A stretch of DNA of 64,000 nt from Acidiphilium sp. PA (GCF_026191915.1 NZ_JAIMBY010000010.1:86662-150661); one strand, 5' to 3'. Shown: positions 52,620 through 61,783, numbered from the stretch's first letter. Numbers and translations are program-made. Notes: generated by a model from the sequence alone, not told the origin.

Positions 52620-53369
52620 ATGCAGAACACGATCGGAAATCTGAGGCGTGCGCCGGTGAATGTCGTGGCGGGCGGGGTGCCGGCGTTATGTGCGCAGTGC
52701 GACGCGAGGCATATCGGGTTGTGCGATGCGCTGCCCGACGATGATCTGCATTTTCTGGCGAGCGTGGCGCGGCAGGCGCGCATCGAGAAGGGGCGCGGGT
52801 TCGTCACCGAGGGCGATCCGGCGCGGCAGTTTTTCAACATCAATCATGGCACGGCCAAGCTGTTCAAGGATCTGCCGGATGGCCGGCGCCAGATTACCGG
52901 GTTTGCCGGTGCGGGGGATTTCATCGGGCTGGCGGCGAATGCGACGTATATGTTCGGCGCCGAGGCGCTGGAGACGGTGCAGTTGTGCAGTTTCGACCGG
53001 GGCGAATTGCGTGCGGTGTTTGCGCGGTTTCCCGCGATCGAGCGGCGGTTGCTCGATGTCGCTTCGCATGAGTTGATCATTGCGCAGGAACAGATGCTGC
53101 TGCTGGGCCGCAAGACGGCGGTGGAGCGGGTGGCGAGTTTTCTCGATGGGTGGGGGCTGCGTGTCGCTTCGTGCCAGGGTGCGGCGACGCGGCTCGATCT
53201 GCCGATGACGCGCAATGATCTGGCGGAATATCTGGGACTGACGGTGGAGACGATTTCGCGCGCGCTTGCGACGCTGCGCAAGCAGGGGGTGGTGGCGGTC
53301 GGCGCGGATCATGTGATTTCGGTGATCGATCCGGCGCGACTGGCGGCGATCGGCCAGGCGGAGGGGTGA
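52620..53369 (+). CDS. Crp/Fnr family oxygen-sensing regulator (FnrN/FnrL type)
   Basis: A 249-residue regulator. Three N-terminal cysteines, spaced C-x2-C-x7-C in CAQCDARHIGLC, and a fourth in VQLCSFDRG match the 4Fe-4S ligands of FnrN/FnrL proteins, so it should be active as a dimer under low oxygen. A cNMP-type fold covers residues 40-150, and the helix-turn-helix is TRNDLAEYLGLTVETISRAL; E and R in the recognition helix fit TTGAT-type half sites. ATG at 52620 has GGGAG nine bases upstream; an ATG ten codons earlier lacks one. Three matching boxes occur downstream in the window. Confidence 0.9.
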   Translation: MQNTIGNLRRAPVNVVAGGVPALCAQCDARHIGLCDALPDDDLHFLASVARQARIEKGRGFVTEGDPARQFFNINHGTAKLFKDLPDGRRQITGFAGAGDFIGLAANATYMFGAEALETVQLCSFDRGELRAVFARFPAIERRLLDVASHELIIAQEQMLLLGRKTAVERVASFLDGWGLRVASCQGAATRLDLPMTRNDLAEYLGLTVETISRALATLRKQGVVAVGADHVISVIDPARLAAIGQAEG

Positions 53370-53393
53370 GGCCGCGCGGGTGCGGCGCGTGAC

Positions 53394-53407
53394 TTGATCT
53401 GGATCAA
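53394..53407. promoter_or_regulatory. FNR-type box upstream of cydDC
   Basis: TTGAT-CTGG-ATCAA, a perfect inverted repeat, 142 bases before the cydD start. A TATGGT hexamer at 53430-53435 is 22 bases downstream, the spacing for activation from about -41.5. Confidence 0.85.
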
Positions 53408-53548
53408 GGTGGCGGGGTCTCACTTGTCCTATGGTGCGGAACACCAGTGGGATGTTCGGCGATGCGCGATGCAGAGGGGTCAGGGATTGGGTTCGGTGCG
53501 CCGGTCGTGGTGCGGCGGGGCGGCGTCTAGCGCCGGGCGGGGAGCGGG

Positions 53549-55294
53549 ATGGCGCGCGATATCGATCGACGGCTGGTGGCGGCCGGGCGCGGGGCGCGCC
53601 GGGGGCTGACGGCGGCGATTGCGCTCGGGTTTGCCGCGGGGCTTGCGGTGATCGGGCAGGCGTTCGTGCTGGCGCGGATCGTTTCGGCGCTGGTGTTCCG
53701 GCATGTCACACTCGGGGCGGTGCGGGATGATCTGATCGCGTTGGGTGTGGTGTTTCTCGTGCGGGCGGGGCTGAGTTTCGGGGCGGAGGTCGCGGCGCAT
53801 CGGGCGGCGGCTGCGGTGAAATTGTCGTTGCGGCGGCTGCTGCTCGATCATGTGTTCGCGCTCGGGCCGCATTATGCGGCGGGGGAGCGCAGTGCGGATC
53901 TGGCGGCGACGGCGCTGGAGGGGATCGAGGCGCTGGAGCCGTATCTGGCGCGGTATCTGCCGCAGATGGCGCTGGTCGCGCTGGTGCCGCTGGCGGTGCT
54001 GGCCGCGGTGCTGCGGTTCGACTGGATCAGCGCGCTGGTTCTGGTGGTGAGCGGGCCGATTATTCCGCTGTTCATGGTGTTCATCGGGTATCGGGCGGAG
54101 GCGATCAACCAGCGCCAATGGCGGCAGTTGCTGGTGATGAGTGCGCATTTTCTGGATGCGGTGCAGGGGATCACCACGCTCAAGCTGTTCGGGCGGGCGC
54201 GGGAGGAGATTGCGCTGATCGGGCGGATTTCCGATGACTACCGGCGGGTGACGATGGCGGGGTTGCGGGTGGCGTTTCTGACCTCGGCGGCGCTGGAGTT
54301 TTTTGCCTCACTCTCGATCGCGCTGGTGGCGGTGCTGTTCGGGGCGCGGTTGATCCATGGCGATATCGCGTTTTTTCCGGCGTTTTTCGTTTTGCTGCTG
54401 GTGCCGGCGTTTTTTCAGCCGTTGCGCGGGCTGGCGACGCATTACCATGCGCGGATGAACGCGCTGGCGGCGGCGCGGCGGCTGTTCGACGTGCTCGATA
54501 CCGCGCCGATGGTGCGCTGGGGCGAGGCGCCGGTGCCGGCGGGGGCGGTTTCGATCGGTGTAGCCGGGCTGGTGGTTGCGTATGGGCCGGGGCCGGCGGT
54601 GCTGCGCGGCATTGATTGCGTATTTCCGGCGGGGTCGCTGACCGCGATCGTCGGGCGGTCGGGGGCGGGGAAATCGAGCCTGGCGGCGGCGCTGCTGGGG
54701 TTTGTGGCGCCGGCTTCGGGGGGTGTGGTGGTGAACGGCGAGCCGCTCGATACGCTGGACCGCGCGGCCTGGTGGCGGTGCCTCGCCTATGTGCCGCAGG
54801 CGCCGCGGCTGTTCGCGGGGAGTATTGCGGATAATCTGCGGCTGGCGCGGCCGGATGCGACGGTGCCGGCGATGCTGGCGGCCCTGGCGCGGGCGGGGTT
54901 GCGCGATGTGGTGATGGCGCTGCCGGGCGGGCTCGATGCGAGGATCGGTGATGGCGGGGCGGGATTGTCGGGCGGGCAGGTGCAGCGGCTGGCGCTGGCG
55001 CGGGCGTTTTTAAAGGATGCGCCGGTGTTGATTCTCGATGAGGCGACGGCGCATCTGGACCTCGAAACCGAGGCGGAGCTGACATCCGCGATCGGCGATT
55101 TGGTGCGCGGGCGGACCGCGATCGTCATTGCGCATCGGCTGGCGACGGTGCGGCATGCGGACCGGATTCTGGTGCTCGATGCGGGGCGGATCGTCGAATC
55201 CGGCACGCATGCGGCGTTGCTGGCGCGGGGTGGGGTGTATGCGGGGCTGATCGGGGCCGGGTCTGTCGATGCGGCGGTGTCATGCGCGATCTGA
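53549..55294 (+). CDS. cydD: Thiol reductant ABC exporter subunit CydD
   Basis: A 581-residue half-transporter: six helices (about 30-320) then an ATPase with Walker A AIVGRSGAGKSSLAAALLG, signature AGLSGGQVQRLALARAFL and Walker B PVLILDEATAHLD. CydDC exports cysteine and glutathione-type reductants to the periplasm and is needed for cytochrome bd assembly. It overlaps cydC by 13 bases. Confidence 0.92.
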   Translation: MARDIDRRLVAAGRGARRGLTAAIALGFAAGLAVIGQAFVLARIVSALVFRHVTLGAVRDDLIALGVVFLVRAGLSFGAEVAAHRAAAAVKLSLRRLLLDHVFALGPHYAAGERSADLAATALEGIEALEPYLARYLPQMALVALVPLAVLAAVLRFDWISALVLVVSGPIIPLFMVFIGYRAEAINQRQWRQLLVMSAHFLDAVQGITTLKLFGRAREEIALIGRISDDYRRVTMAGLRVAFLTSAALEFFASLSIALVAVLFGARLIHGDIAFFPAFFVLLLVPAFFQPLRGLATHYHARMNALAAARRLFDVLDTAPMVRWGEAPVPAGAVSIGVAGLVVAYGPGPAVLRGIDCVFPAGSLTAIVGRSGAGKSSLAAALLGFVAPASGGVVVNGEPLDTLDRAAWWRCLAYVPQAPRLFAGSIADNLRLARPDATVPAMLAALARAGLRDVVMALPGGLDARIGDGGAGLSGGQVQRLALARAFLKDAPVLILDEATAHLDLETEAELTSAIGDLVRGRTAIVIAHRLATVRHADRILVLDAGRIVESGTHAALLARGGVYAGLIGAGSVDAAVSCAI

Positions 55295-57036
55295 TCCGGT
55301 TGTTGCGGCTTTATGCGCCGTATCGGCGGTGGATTGCCGGGGGGATTGCGCTCGGGCTGGTGACGGTGCTGGCGAATTTCGGGTTGCTGGCGCTGTCCGG
55401 CTGGTTTCTGGCCAGTGCCGGGGTGGTCGGGCTCGCGGGGATCGCGGCGCAGAACAGTTTCAATTTTTTCACGCCGGCCGCGGGGGTGCGGTTTTTCGCG
55501 ACCGTGCGGGTGGTGGCGCGCTATGCCGGGCGGTTGGTGGATCATGAGGCGACGTTCCGGCTGCTGGCGGGGTTGCGCACGGATTTGTACGCGCGGCTGG
55601 AGCCGCTGGCGCCGCTGGGTCTCGCGGCGGATCGCGGGGGTGATCTGCTCGGGCGGCTGGTCGCGGATGTCGACCGGTTGGGCGATTTTTTTCTGGGCGT
55701 GGTCGCACCGTTCAGTGTCGCGGCGATCGGGTCGGTGCTGATGGCGCTGGTGTTTGCCGCCTTCGTGCCGCTGGGCGGGGTGGTGCTGCTGGCCGGGCTG
55801 GTGGCGGCGGGGGTGGCGCTGCCGCTGATCAGTATCCGGCTGGGACGGCGGCCGAGCGGTGATGCGGTGGCGTTGCAGAGCGCGATGCGGGCCGATCTGA
55901 TCGACAGCGTGCAGGGTATGGCGGAATTGCTCACCTATAATGCGGCGCCGGCGATGCAGGCGCGGGTTGAGGGCGCGAGCGCGGCGCTGGCGGCGCGGCA
56001 GGGGCGGCTCGCGACGATTGCGGGGATCGGGAGCGGCGGGAATGTGTTGATCGCCAATGTGACGATGGCGGCGATGCTGGTGATCGGCGGGCGGTTGGTG
56101 GTGGCGGGGCGGTTGGCGGGGCCGGATCTGGCGCTGCTGGTGCTGGGCGCGCTGGCCGCCTTCGAGGCGGTCGCGCCGCTGGCGGGGGCGTTTCAGGCGC
56201 TGGGCGGGATGCGGGATTCGGCGCGGCGTGTGTTCGAGATCATGGATCGGCCGGTGCCGGTGTGCGATCCGGCGTGCAGCCCGGCACGGCCGGCGGCGCT
56301 TGGGTTGGTGCTGGCGGGGGTTCGGCTGCGCTATCCGGGCCAGGCGGGGTGGGCGCTCGATGGGCTTGATCTCGCACTTGCGCCCGGCGAGCGGCTGACG
56401 GTGCTGGGGCGCAGCGGCGCGGGCAAGACATCGCTGGTGAATGTGCTGCTGCGGTTTGCCGCGTATCAGGCGGGCAGCGTGACGCTGGGCGGCGTGGCGC
56501 TGCGGGATATTCGCGGCGATGATGCGCGCTCGCTGTTCACGCTGGTCTCGCAGCAGACGCAGATATTTGCGGGATCGGTGCGCGATAATCTGCTGATCGC
56601 CGATCCGCAGGCCGATGATGCGGCGTTGTGGGACGCGCTGGCGATTGCGCAACTGGCCGATTTCGTGCGCGCCCAGCCGGACGGGCTGGAGACGCTGGTG
56701 GGCGAGGCGGGGGTGCGGCTTTCCGGTGGTGAGGCGCGGCGGTTGACGCTGGCGCGGGCGGCGTTGCGGGATACGCCGTTTCTGATCCTCGACGAGCCGA
56801 CCGAGGGGCTCGATCCGCTGACCGAGGCGGCGGTGCGCGCGGCGATTGCGGCGATCGGCGTCGGGCGGAGTGTGATCACGATTACCCACCGGCTCGCCGG
56901 CATTGCCGAGGAGGATCGGGTGGTGGTGCTGGCGGCGGGACGGGTGATCGAGGATGGGCGGTTCGGCGCGTTGAAGCGGGCGGGCGGTGCGGTGACGCGG
57001 CTGGCGGCGCTGCATGACAGGCTTGCGCGGATATGA
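55282..57036 (+). CDS. cydC: Thiol reductant ABC exporter subunit CydC
   Basis: A 584-residue partner of CydD with the same layout: membrane domain starting RLYAPYRRWIAGGIALG and LSGWFLASAGVVG (typical of CydC), ATPase with Walker A TVLGRSGAGKTSLVNVLL, signature VRLSGGEARRLTLARAAL and Walker B PFLILDEPTEGLDPL. The second FNR-type box begins 14 bases after its stop, so cydAB can be transcribed separately. Confidence 0.92.
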   Translation: MRDLIRLLRLYAPYRRWIAGGIALGLVTVLANFGLLALSGWFLASAGVVGLAGIAAQNSFNFFTPAAGVRFFATVRVVARYAGRLVDHEATFRLLAGLRTDLYARLEPLAPLGLAADRGGDLLGRLVADVDRLGDFFLGVVAPFSVAAIGSVLMALVFAAFVPLGGVVLLAGLVAAGVALPLISIRLGRRPSGDAVALQSAMRADLIDSVQGMAELLTYNAAPAMQARVEGASAALAARQGRLATIAGIGSGGNVLIANVTMAAMLVIGGRLVVAGRLAGPDLALLVLGALAAFEAVAPLAGAFQALGGMRDSARRVFEIMDRPVPVCDPACSPARPAALGLVLAGVRLRYPGQAGWALDGLDLALAPGERLTVLGRSGAGKTSLVNVLLRFAAYQAGSVTLGGVALRDIRGDDARSLFTLVSQQTQIFAGSVRDNLLIADPQADDAALWDALAIAQLADFVRAQPDGLETLVGEAGVRLSGGEARRLTLARAALRDTPFLILDEPTEGLDPLTEAAVRAAIAAIGVGRSVITITHRLAGIAEEDRVVVLAAGRVIEDGRFGALKRAGGAVTRLAALHDRLARI

Positions 57037-57049
57037 GCGACCGGCTGGC

Positions 57050-57063
57050 TTGATCTGGATCAA
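57050..57063. promoter_or_regulatory. FNR-type box upstream of cydAB
   Basis: TTGAT-CTGG-ATCAA, identical in all 14 bases to the box before cydD, 99 bases upstream of the cydA start. The stretch 22 bases downstream (TAGGAG in TGTTAGGAGCC) is a weak -10. Confidence 0.85.
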
Positions 57064-57161
57064 GGCGGTGAGGTCGCGGCCCTGTTAGGAGCCATGCAGC
57101 GTTCGTGGAACGCCGGGCATGGATTTGGCCATGTCGCAGTGTCTGCCGGGGATTTCTGCCG

Positions 57162-58778
57162 ATGATCGATCCGACCGTAGTGAATTTGTCGCGCCTGCAG
57201 TTTGCGCTGACGGCGCTTTATCATTTCCAGTTCGTACCGTTGACCCTGGGGCTGAGCTTCATTCTCGCCGCGATGGAGACGGTCTACGTGATTACCGGCA
57301 AGCCGATCTACAAGGACATGACGCTGTTCTGGGGCAAGCTGTTCGGCATCAATTTTGCCATCGGCGTGGCGACCGGGCTGACCATGGAATTCGAGTTCGG
57401 CACCAACTGGTCGATGTATTCGCATTTCGTGGGCGATGTGTTCGGCACGCCGCTGGCGATCGAAGGGCTGATGGCGTTTTTCATGGAATCGACCTTCGTC
57501 GGGCTGATGTTTTTCGGCTGGGACCGGTTGAGCAGGCCGGCGCATCTGGCGGTGACCTATCTTGTTGCTCTGGCCTCGAATTTATCGGCGCTGTGGATAT
57601 TGATCGCCAACGGGTTCATGCAGGACCCGGCCGGCGCGCGGTTCGACCCGGTAACGATGCGGATGCAGTTCAAGAGCTTCGGCGCGCTGGTGTTCAGCCC
57701 GGATGCGCAGGCGAAATTCGTGCATACCTCGATCGCCGGGTACGTGAGCGGGGCGATGTTCGTGATGGGGATCAGCGCGTATTATCTGTTGCGCAAGCAG
57801 CATCGGGAATTCGCCGCGCGCAGCTTTCGGATCGCCGCCCTGTTCGGGTTGGTCTCGACGCTCGCGGTGGTGACGCTCGGCGATGCGCTGGGGCGGATGG
57901 ATGATCTGGTGCAGCCGGCCAAGCTCGCCGCGATGGAGGGGCTGTGGCACAGCGCCAGGGGGCCATCGGCCCCGTGGAAATTGTTTGCCCTGCCCGATGA
58001 TGAAAAGCAGCGCGATGCCGCCTCGATCGGGATTCCCTATGTGCTGACGCCGCTGGTCGCGCATGAGTGGAAGACCACGATCCCGGGGATCTACGCGCTC
58101 GAACGCGCGGCCAAGGCCAGGACCGTCAGTGGCATCAAGGCGATCATCGCGCTCAAATCCTTCGGTGCCTCGCATGATCCGGCGGCGCTGGCGGCGTTTC
58201 GCAAGCATGAGAACGACATGGGCTACGGGTTTCTGGCGCAGCGCTATGCGCCGGACCAGGATTTGTCGGCGATCACGCCGGCACTGCTGCCGGCGGTGCT
58301 GGCAAAGACCGCGCGGGCGAGTATTCCCAACGTATTTGTCGAATTCTGGTCGTTTCGTATCATGGTGGGGCTTGGCGTCGCGTTCATCGTGGTGTTCGCG
58401 TTCGGTGCCTATTACAGCCTGAAGAACGAGCTGGAAAAGCACCCGCTGGTGATGAAGGCGGCGATGCTCGCGATCCCGCTGCCGATCCTGGCCTGCGAAT
58501 TCGGCTGGGTGACCGCGGAGAACGGCCGCCAGCCATGGACGGTGTACGGCTGGTTGCCGACGTTTCAATCGGCCTCGTCACACGGCATCGGGTACATGAT
58601 TTTTTCGCTGGCCGGGTTCGTGCTGCTCTACAGCCTGTTCATCGCCGCCGAACTCTACCTGATGTTCAAATACGCCCGCCTCGGGCCGGGTGAGCACACC
58701 GCGCAACCAAAGCCGCTGCCGGTGCCGGTGCGGCCGGTGTTCGGCCAGCCCGGTTACGCCCACAAGCCCTGGCAATAA
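57162..58778 (+). CDS. cydA: Cytochrome bd ubiquinol oxidase subunit I
   Basis: A 538-residue heme-bearing membrane subunit of the high-affinity quinol oxidase. Heme ligands and active-site segments are the histidine in ALYHFQFVPLTLG near residue 19, AIEGLMAFFMESTFVGL, the histidine in KFVHTSIAGYV and the methionine in FRIMVGLG; GRQPW ends the Q-loop region. The long Q-loop, with segments similar to the E. coli enzyme (VIGL-like IPGIYALER, MGYGFLAQRY), places it in the true bd rather than the short CioA type. ATG at 57162 is the family start. Confidence 0.95.
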   Translation: MIDPTVVNLSRLQFALTALYHFQFVPLTLGLSFILAAMETVYVITGKPIYKDMTLFWGKLFGINFAIGVATGLTMEFEFGTNWSMYSHFVGDVFGTPLAIEGLMAFFMESTFVGLMFFGWDRLSRPAHLAVTYLVALASNLSALWILIANGFMQDPAGARFDPVTMRMQFKSFGALVFSPDAQAKFVHTSIAGYVSGAMFVMGISAYYLLRKQHREFAARSFRIAALFGLVSTLAVVTLGDALGRMDDLVQPAKLAAMEGLWHSARGPSAPWKLFALPDDEKQRDAASIGIPYVLTPLVAHEWKTTIPGIYALERAAKARTVSGIKAIIALKSFGASHDPAALAAFRKHENDMGYGFLAQRYAPDQDLSAITPALLPAVLAKTARASIPNVFVEFWSFRIMVGLGVAFIVVFAFGAYYSLKNELEKHPLVMKAAMLAIPLPILACEFGWVTAENGRQPWTVYGWLPTFQSASSHGIGYMIFSLAGFVLLYSLFIAAELYLMFKYARLGPGEHTAQPKPLPVPVRPVFGQPGYAHKPWQ

Positions 58779-58790
58779 GGAACCCGCGCC

Positions 58791-59930
58791 ATGGAACTCT
58801 ATATCGCTTTGAAAATCATCTGGGCGTTGCTGCTCGGCGTGCTGCTGTCCGGCCTTGCCATCATGGTGGGAATGGACATGGGGGTGGGGACGCTGCTCCG
58901 GTTTGTCGGCAGGACCGACGCGGAGCGGCGCACTTCGCTCGCCATCATCGGGCCGCACTGGGATGGCAACCAGGTCTGGTTCATCCTGGGCGGCGGGGCG
59001 ATTTTCGCGGCGTTTCCGACGCTTTATGCCACCTCGTTCTCGACCTTCTATGTCGTGATGATCCTGCTGCTGTTCGCCATGATCCTGCGCCCCGTCGCGT
59101 TCGAGTATCGCTCGAAAGTCGATGCGCGGCATTGGCGGGCGAGTTGGGATTGGGCGTTTCTGGTCTCGGGCGCGCTGCCGATGATCATTTTCGGCGCCGC
59201 GTTCGGCAATGTGCTGCAAGGCGTCGGGTTTCATTTCGGCTGGGATGGCCAGTATTATCAGGATGAAAGCTTCGTCTGGTACCTGCTCAATCCGTTCGCG
59301 CTGCTCTGCGGCGTGATGGCGCTCGCACTCGCCGTCTATCAGGGCGGTGCGATGCTGATGATCCGCGGCATGGGCGATCTTGCAGCCCGCGCCAGGCGTT
59401 TTGCAATCGGTGGCGGATTGCTGGCGCTGGTGCTGTTCGCGATCGGCGGCGTTTGGATCCGGTTCATCAAAGGGTTCGCCTTCACCCGGAGTGTTGATCC
59501 CGGCATGCCGGCGACGCCGCTCGGCGGGCCAGCCGTCGTGATGCGGGCCGGCGCCTGGCTCGATAATTTCCACACCCACCCGCTGCTGTGGCTGCTGCCG
59601 GCGCTGGGCGCATGCGGCATGCTCGGCGGCCCGCTCGCCCTGCTGGCGCGCAAGCCGGTGCTCGGCTGGTGGCTCGGCGCACTCGCCTGGATCGGCACGA
59701 TCTTTACCGCGGGCGGGGCGATGTTTCCGTTCCTGATGCCGTCATCCACCACGCCGGCGGAAAGCCTGACCGTGTGGAACGCCTCAGGCAGCGCCTATAA
59801 CCTCGGCTGGATGCTGGGCTTCGCCGTTGTGTTCGTGCCCATCATCGTGACCTACACGGGCTGGGCGTTCCGGGTGATGAAAGGCAAGGTCAACCCGGCC
59901 ACCGTCGTCGCCGATGACCACTTCTATTGA
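58791..59930 (+). CDS. cydB: Cytochrome bd ubiquinol oxidase subunit II
   Basis: A 379-residue membrane subunit structurally pairing with CydA. Typical segments are LKIIWALLLGVLLSGLAIMV, GMDMGVGTLL, the NQVWFILGGGAIFAAFPTLY helix and GGAMFPFLMPSS near the C terminus. It starts 12 bases after cydA; two small membrane-protein genes follow at 14 bases and then by overlap. Confidence 0.95.
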   Translation: MELYIALKIIWALLLGVLLSGLAIMVGMDMGVGTLLRFVGRTDAERRTSLAIIGPHWDGNQVWFILGGGAIFAAFPTLYATSFSTFYVVMILLLFAMILRPVAFEYRSKVDARHWRASWDWAFLVSGALPMIIFGAAFGNVLQGVGFHFGWDGQYYQDESFVWYLLNPFALLCGVMALALAVYQGGAMLMIRGMGDLAARARRFAIGGGLLALVLFAIGGVWIRFIKGFAFTRSVDPGMPATPLGGPAVVMRAGAWLDNFHTHPLLWLLPALGACGMLGGPLALLARKPVLGWWLGALAWIGTIFTAGGAMFPFLMPSSTTPAESLTVWNASGSAYNLGWMLGFAVVFVPIIVTYTGWAFRVMKGKVNPATVVADDHFY

Positions 59931-59944
59931 AAGGCAGAGACACC

Positions 59945-60151
59945 ATGAAAGATCTCGTCAAATTCGGCGCGCTCGCCCTCGTTCTGCTGACCGCCCTGCT
60001 GCTCGCGGTGGTCGCAGGTGACGAAGGCCCCTGGTACTTCGCCTGGCTGGTCGGCACCACCATGATCGTGCTGATCGCCGTCAGCAGCGCCGTGCTGTTC
60101 GAAACCCAGGAGGCCAACAGCCTCGCCACACACAAGGAGACCTCGCAATGA
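59945..60151 (+). CDS. cydX: CydX-like small subunit with extra N-terminal helix
   Basis: The 68-residue protein has a second half, from residue 30 (WYFAWLVGTTMIVLIAVSSA), that aligns with CydX (WYFAWILGT in E. coli), the single-helix subunit that stabilises cytochrome bd. The first half adds a hydrophobic helix (FGALALVLLTALLLAVVAG) not present in the classical 37-aa protein. The ATG at 59945 is the best start. A GTG just before the CydX-like part (codon 22) could give a shorter product but has no evident ribosome binding site. Follows cydB by 14 bases and overlaps the next gene by four. Confidence 0.75.
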   Translation: MKDLVKFGALALVLLTALLLAVVAGDEGPWYFAWLVGTTMIVLIAVSSAVLFETQEANSLATHKETSQ

Positions 60152-60246
60152 TCGGCGGCCTCGAAGGTCTGATCGTGTTCATCCCGTTCGCCTACCTCGG
60201 ACTCTACGTGATCGCCTGGCGCTACACCAAGAAACACTTCCCATGA
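60148..60246 (+). CDS. 32-residue single-helix membrane microprotein in the cydAB operon
   Basis: Starts inside the stop of the CydX-like gene (ATGA) and ends in TGA at 60246. Sequence: MIGGLEGLIVFIPFAYLGLY, then VIAWRYTKKHFP. One hydrophobic helix with a basic C-terminal tail, like other tiny oxidase subunits (CydH, CydS). No homologue recognised from memory. The tight overlap and the position after CydX make an accessory subunit of the bd oxidase plausible. Confidence 0.6.
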   Translation: MIGGLEGLIVFIPFAYLGLYVIAWRYTKKHFP

Positions 60247-60302
60247 TCGCGCGATCGGCCAACGGCGCGTTGGGGTGGGTGTCACTGAAGAAAGCAAGAT
60301 CA

Positions 60303-60498
60303 GGGGGCGTTGCCCCCCGAACCCCCCACTAAGGGCTTAGCCCTTAGAACCCGCTAGTTTTAGGCAAGGGGAGGGCGCTGCCTCGGACTTTCCGCTGATC
60401 TGGCTTGGGTCGCCCTCCCCTTGCCTAAAACTAATGGATTTTAAAGGCTCCGCCTTTAACGGGGGTCCAGGGGGCAGAGCCCCTTGGCCTTCTTTCCC
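60303..60498. repeat. 190-bp multi-hairpin dispersed repeat, copy C
   Basis: The same five hairpins as copies A and B, with the most diverged central loop (GACTTTCCGCTGATCTGG) and extra G and C residues in the last two stems. It lies 56 bases after the microprotein stop, between convergent genes, and could end both transcripts. Confidence 0.9.
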
Positions 60499-60524
60499 TT
60501 AGTGACACCGCCCTCAACGCACCG

Positions 60525-60998
60525 TTAGCCGATGGTGTAATCCTGGTTGACTGTGGCGGTGCGGTTCAGGGGGATTGTGGTGAGGTCGAGGGTTGGGGTT
60601 TGGGGCAGGGCGAGGCTGAGGTGGGTGCAGTGGGTGATTTGGGCGATGGCGCATAATTGTTTGACGAGGGCGGTGATCAGGCGATCGGGGTGGAGGATAT
60701 CGACGGCGACGACGGGGCGGGCGCACAGGGTTTTGGTGGTGTCGAGTTCGGTGCGCGTGTCGAAACAGGCCAATCCGGCGGGGTGATGGCGGGCATGCCA
60801 GCGGGCGGCGAGGATGCCGCGGCCGGGTGATTTCGAGGTGATGGCGCGTCGGGCGTATTGCCGCCATGCGGCGAGTTGAACGTCTGGCATGGCCAGTCTG
60901 ATGATCGGGAAGCTGGGGTCGATGTCGGCCTGGTGCATCAGGGTGATGAGCACGGCGGACTGGTGGTGCGGGGCGGTGCTCGTCAGATGGTGTGGCAT
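60525..60998 (-). CDS. Hypothetical protein with GNAT-like features
   Basis: A 157-residue protein. It contains FPIIRLAMPDVQLAAWRQYAR, described here as a segment near residue 30, then RGILAARWHARHHPAGLACF and a downstream strand-helix unit (VVAVDILHPDRLITALVKQL) that resemble N-acetyltransferase-like proteins found near CBS-domain genes in alphaproteobacteria. The acetyl-CoA loop is not clear, so activity is doubtful. It follows the CBS/BON gene on the same strand by 79 bases and may share its promoter. Confidence 0.5.
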   Translation of the reverse strand: MPHHLTSTAPHHQSAVLITLMHQADIDPSFPIIRLAMPDVQLAAWRQYARRAITSKSPGRGILAARWHARHHPAGLACFDTRTELDTTKTLCARPVVAVDILHPDRLITALVKQLCAIAQITHCTHLSLALPQTPTLDLTTIPLNRTATVNQDYTIG

Positions 60999-61077
60999 GG
61001 CTGCGCGGCGTTTTGGCGGGCCGTACCGCCGGGTTTGCGGTGCGGGGTGGCCTGGGCTCCGAAGGGGGCTTGCCGGA

Positions 61078-61779
61078 TCAAAACGAGCCGAATGCGACGC
61101 CGCTGGTCGAGTCGACCAGGATCATCTGATCGTTGACGTGGGTGACGCCGCTGGTGTTTTCGGCGATGACGATGAGGGCGCGCCGTTCGGCATCGCTGAA
61201 GACGGGGCCTGACAGGGTGACGGAGCCGTGGTTGGCGACGACCCTGACCATGTCCTTCGGTGCCCAGTTGGAGCGGCTGATGGCGGTGCGGATCAGGGTG
61301 GTGATGGTGTCGTCGGAGATGGTGGCATCGCCAGTGGTGGCGAGGCGGTCGAGCAGGGCAGCGAGGACGTTGCGGCGGGTCAGCAGGCCGACCAGTCTGG
61401 TGCCCTGCAGGACCGGGAGTTGTTTGATGTGCAGGGACTGCATGCGTTCGATGGCGTCGATCAGCGGGGTGTCGGGATCGACGCTGACGGGTGTTTCGGT
61501 CATCACTTCGCTGACGTGGCGCCCGCGTGTCTTGATGAATTGGCTGGCCGAGCGTTCCGGGGCGAGGAAGCCGCGCCACCAGCCGATGGCGGGCGCGGTG
61601 CCGAGTTCCGGGCGGCGCAGCAGATCGCCATCGGTGATGATGCCGAGCAGATGGCCATCGGCGTCGGTGACCGGCAGGGCGGAGAGATTTTGGCTCAGCA
61701 GGCGTTGCCCGGCCTCCGCCAGCCCGGTTTCGGGCCTGACGGTGGTGGGGTTGGTCGTCATGATGTCGCGGACGTTCAT
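61078..61779 (-). CDS. CBS-domain pair protein with C-terminal BON domain
   Basis: The 233-residue protein has two CBS motifs (MNVRDIMTTNPTTVRPETGL; VSEVMTETPVSVDPDTPLID), which bind adenosine nucleotides, and a BON-like domain from about 160 (DDTITTLIRTAISRS, then VRVVANHGSVTLSGPVFSDA). Such proteins often respond to energy or redox state and are common near oxygen-limited respiration genes. An FNR-type box lies 55 bases before the start; GAGGAGG precedes the ATG. Function not established. Confidence 0.8.
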   Translation of the reverse strand: MNVRDIMTTNPTTVRPETGLAEAGQRLLSQNLSALPVTDADGHLLGIITDGDLLRRPELGTAPAIGWWRGFLAPERSASQFIKTRGRHVSEVMTETPVSVDPDTPLIDAIERMQSLHIKQLPVLQGTRLVGLLTRRNVLAALLDRLATTGDATISDDTITTLIRTAISRSNWAPKDMVRVVANHGSVTLSGPVFSDAERRALIVIAENTSGVTHVNDQMILVDSTSGVAFGSF

Positions 61780-61783
61780 GGGT

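Noticed and set aside
54787..57063. 758-codon minus-strand frame opposite cydD and cydC
   Set aside because: An antisense shadow of the two ABC transporter genes, rich in Arg, Gln and His, without domain features.
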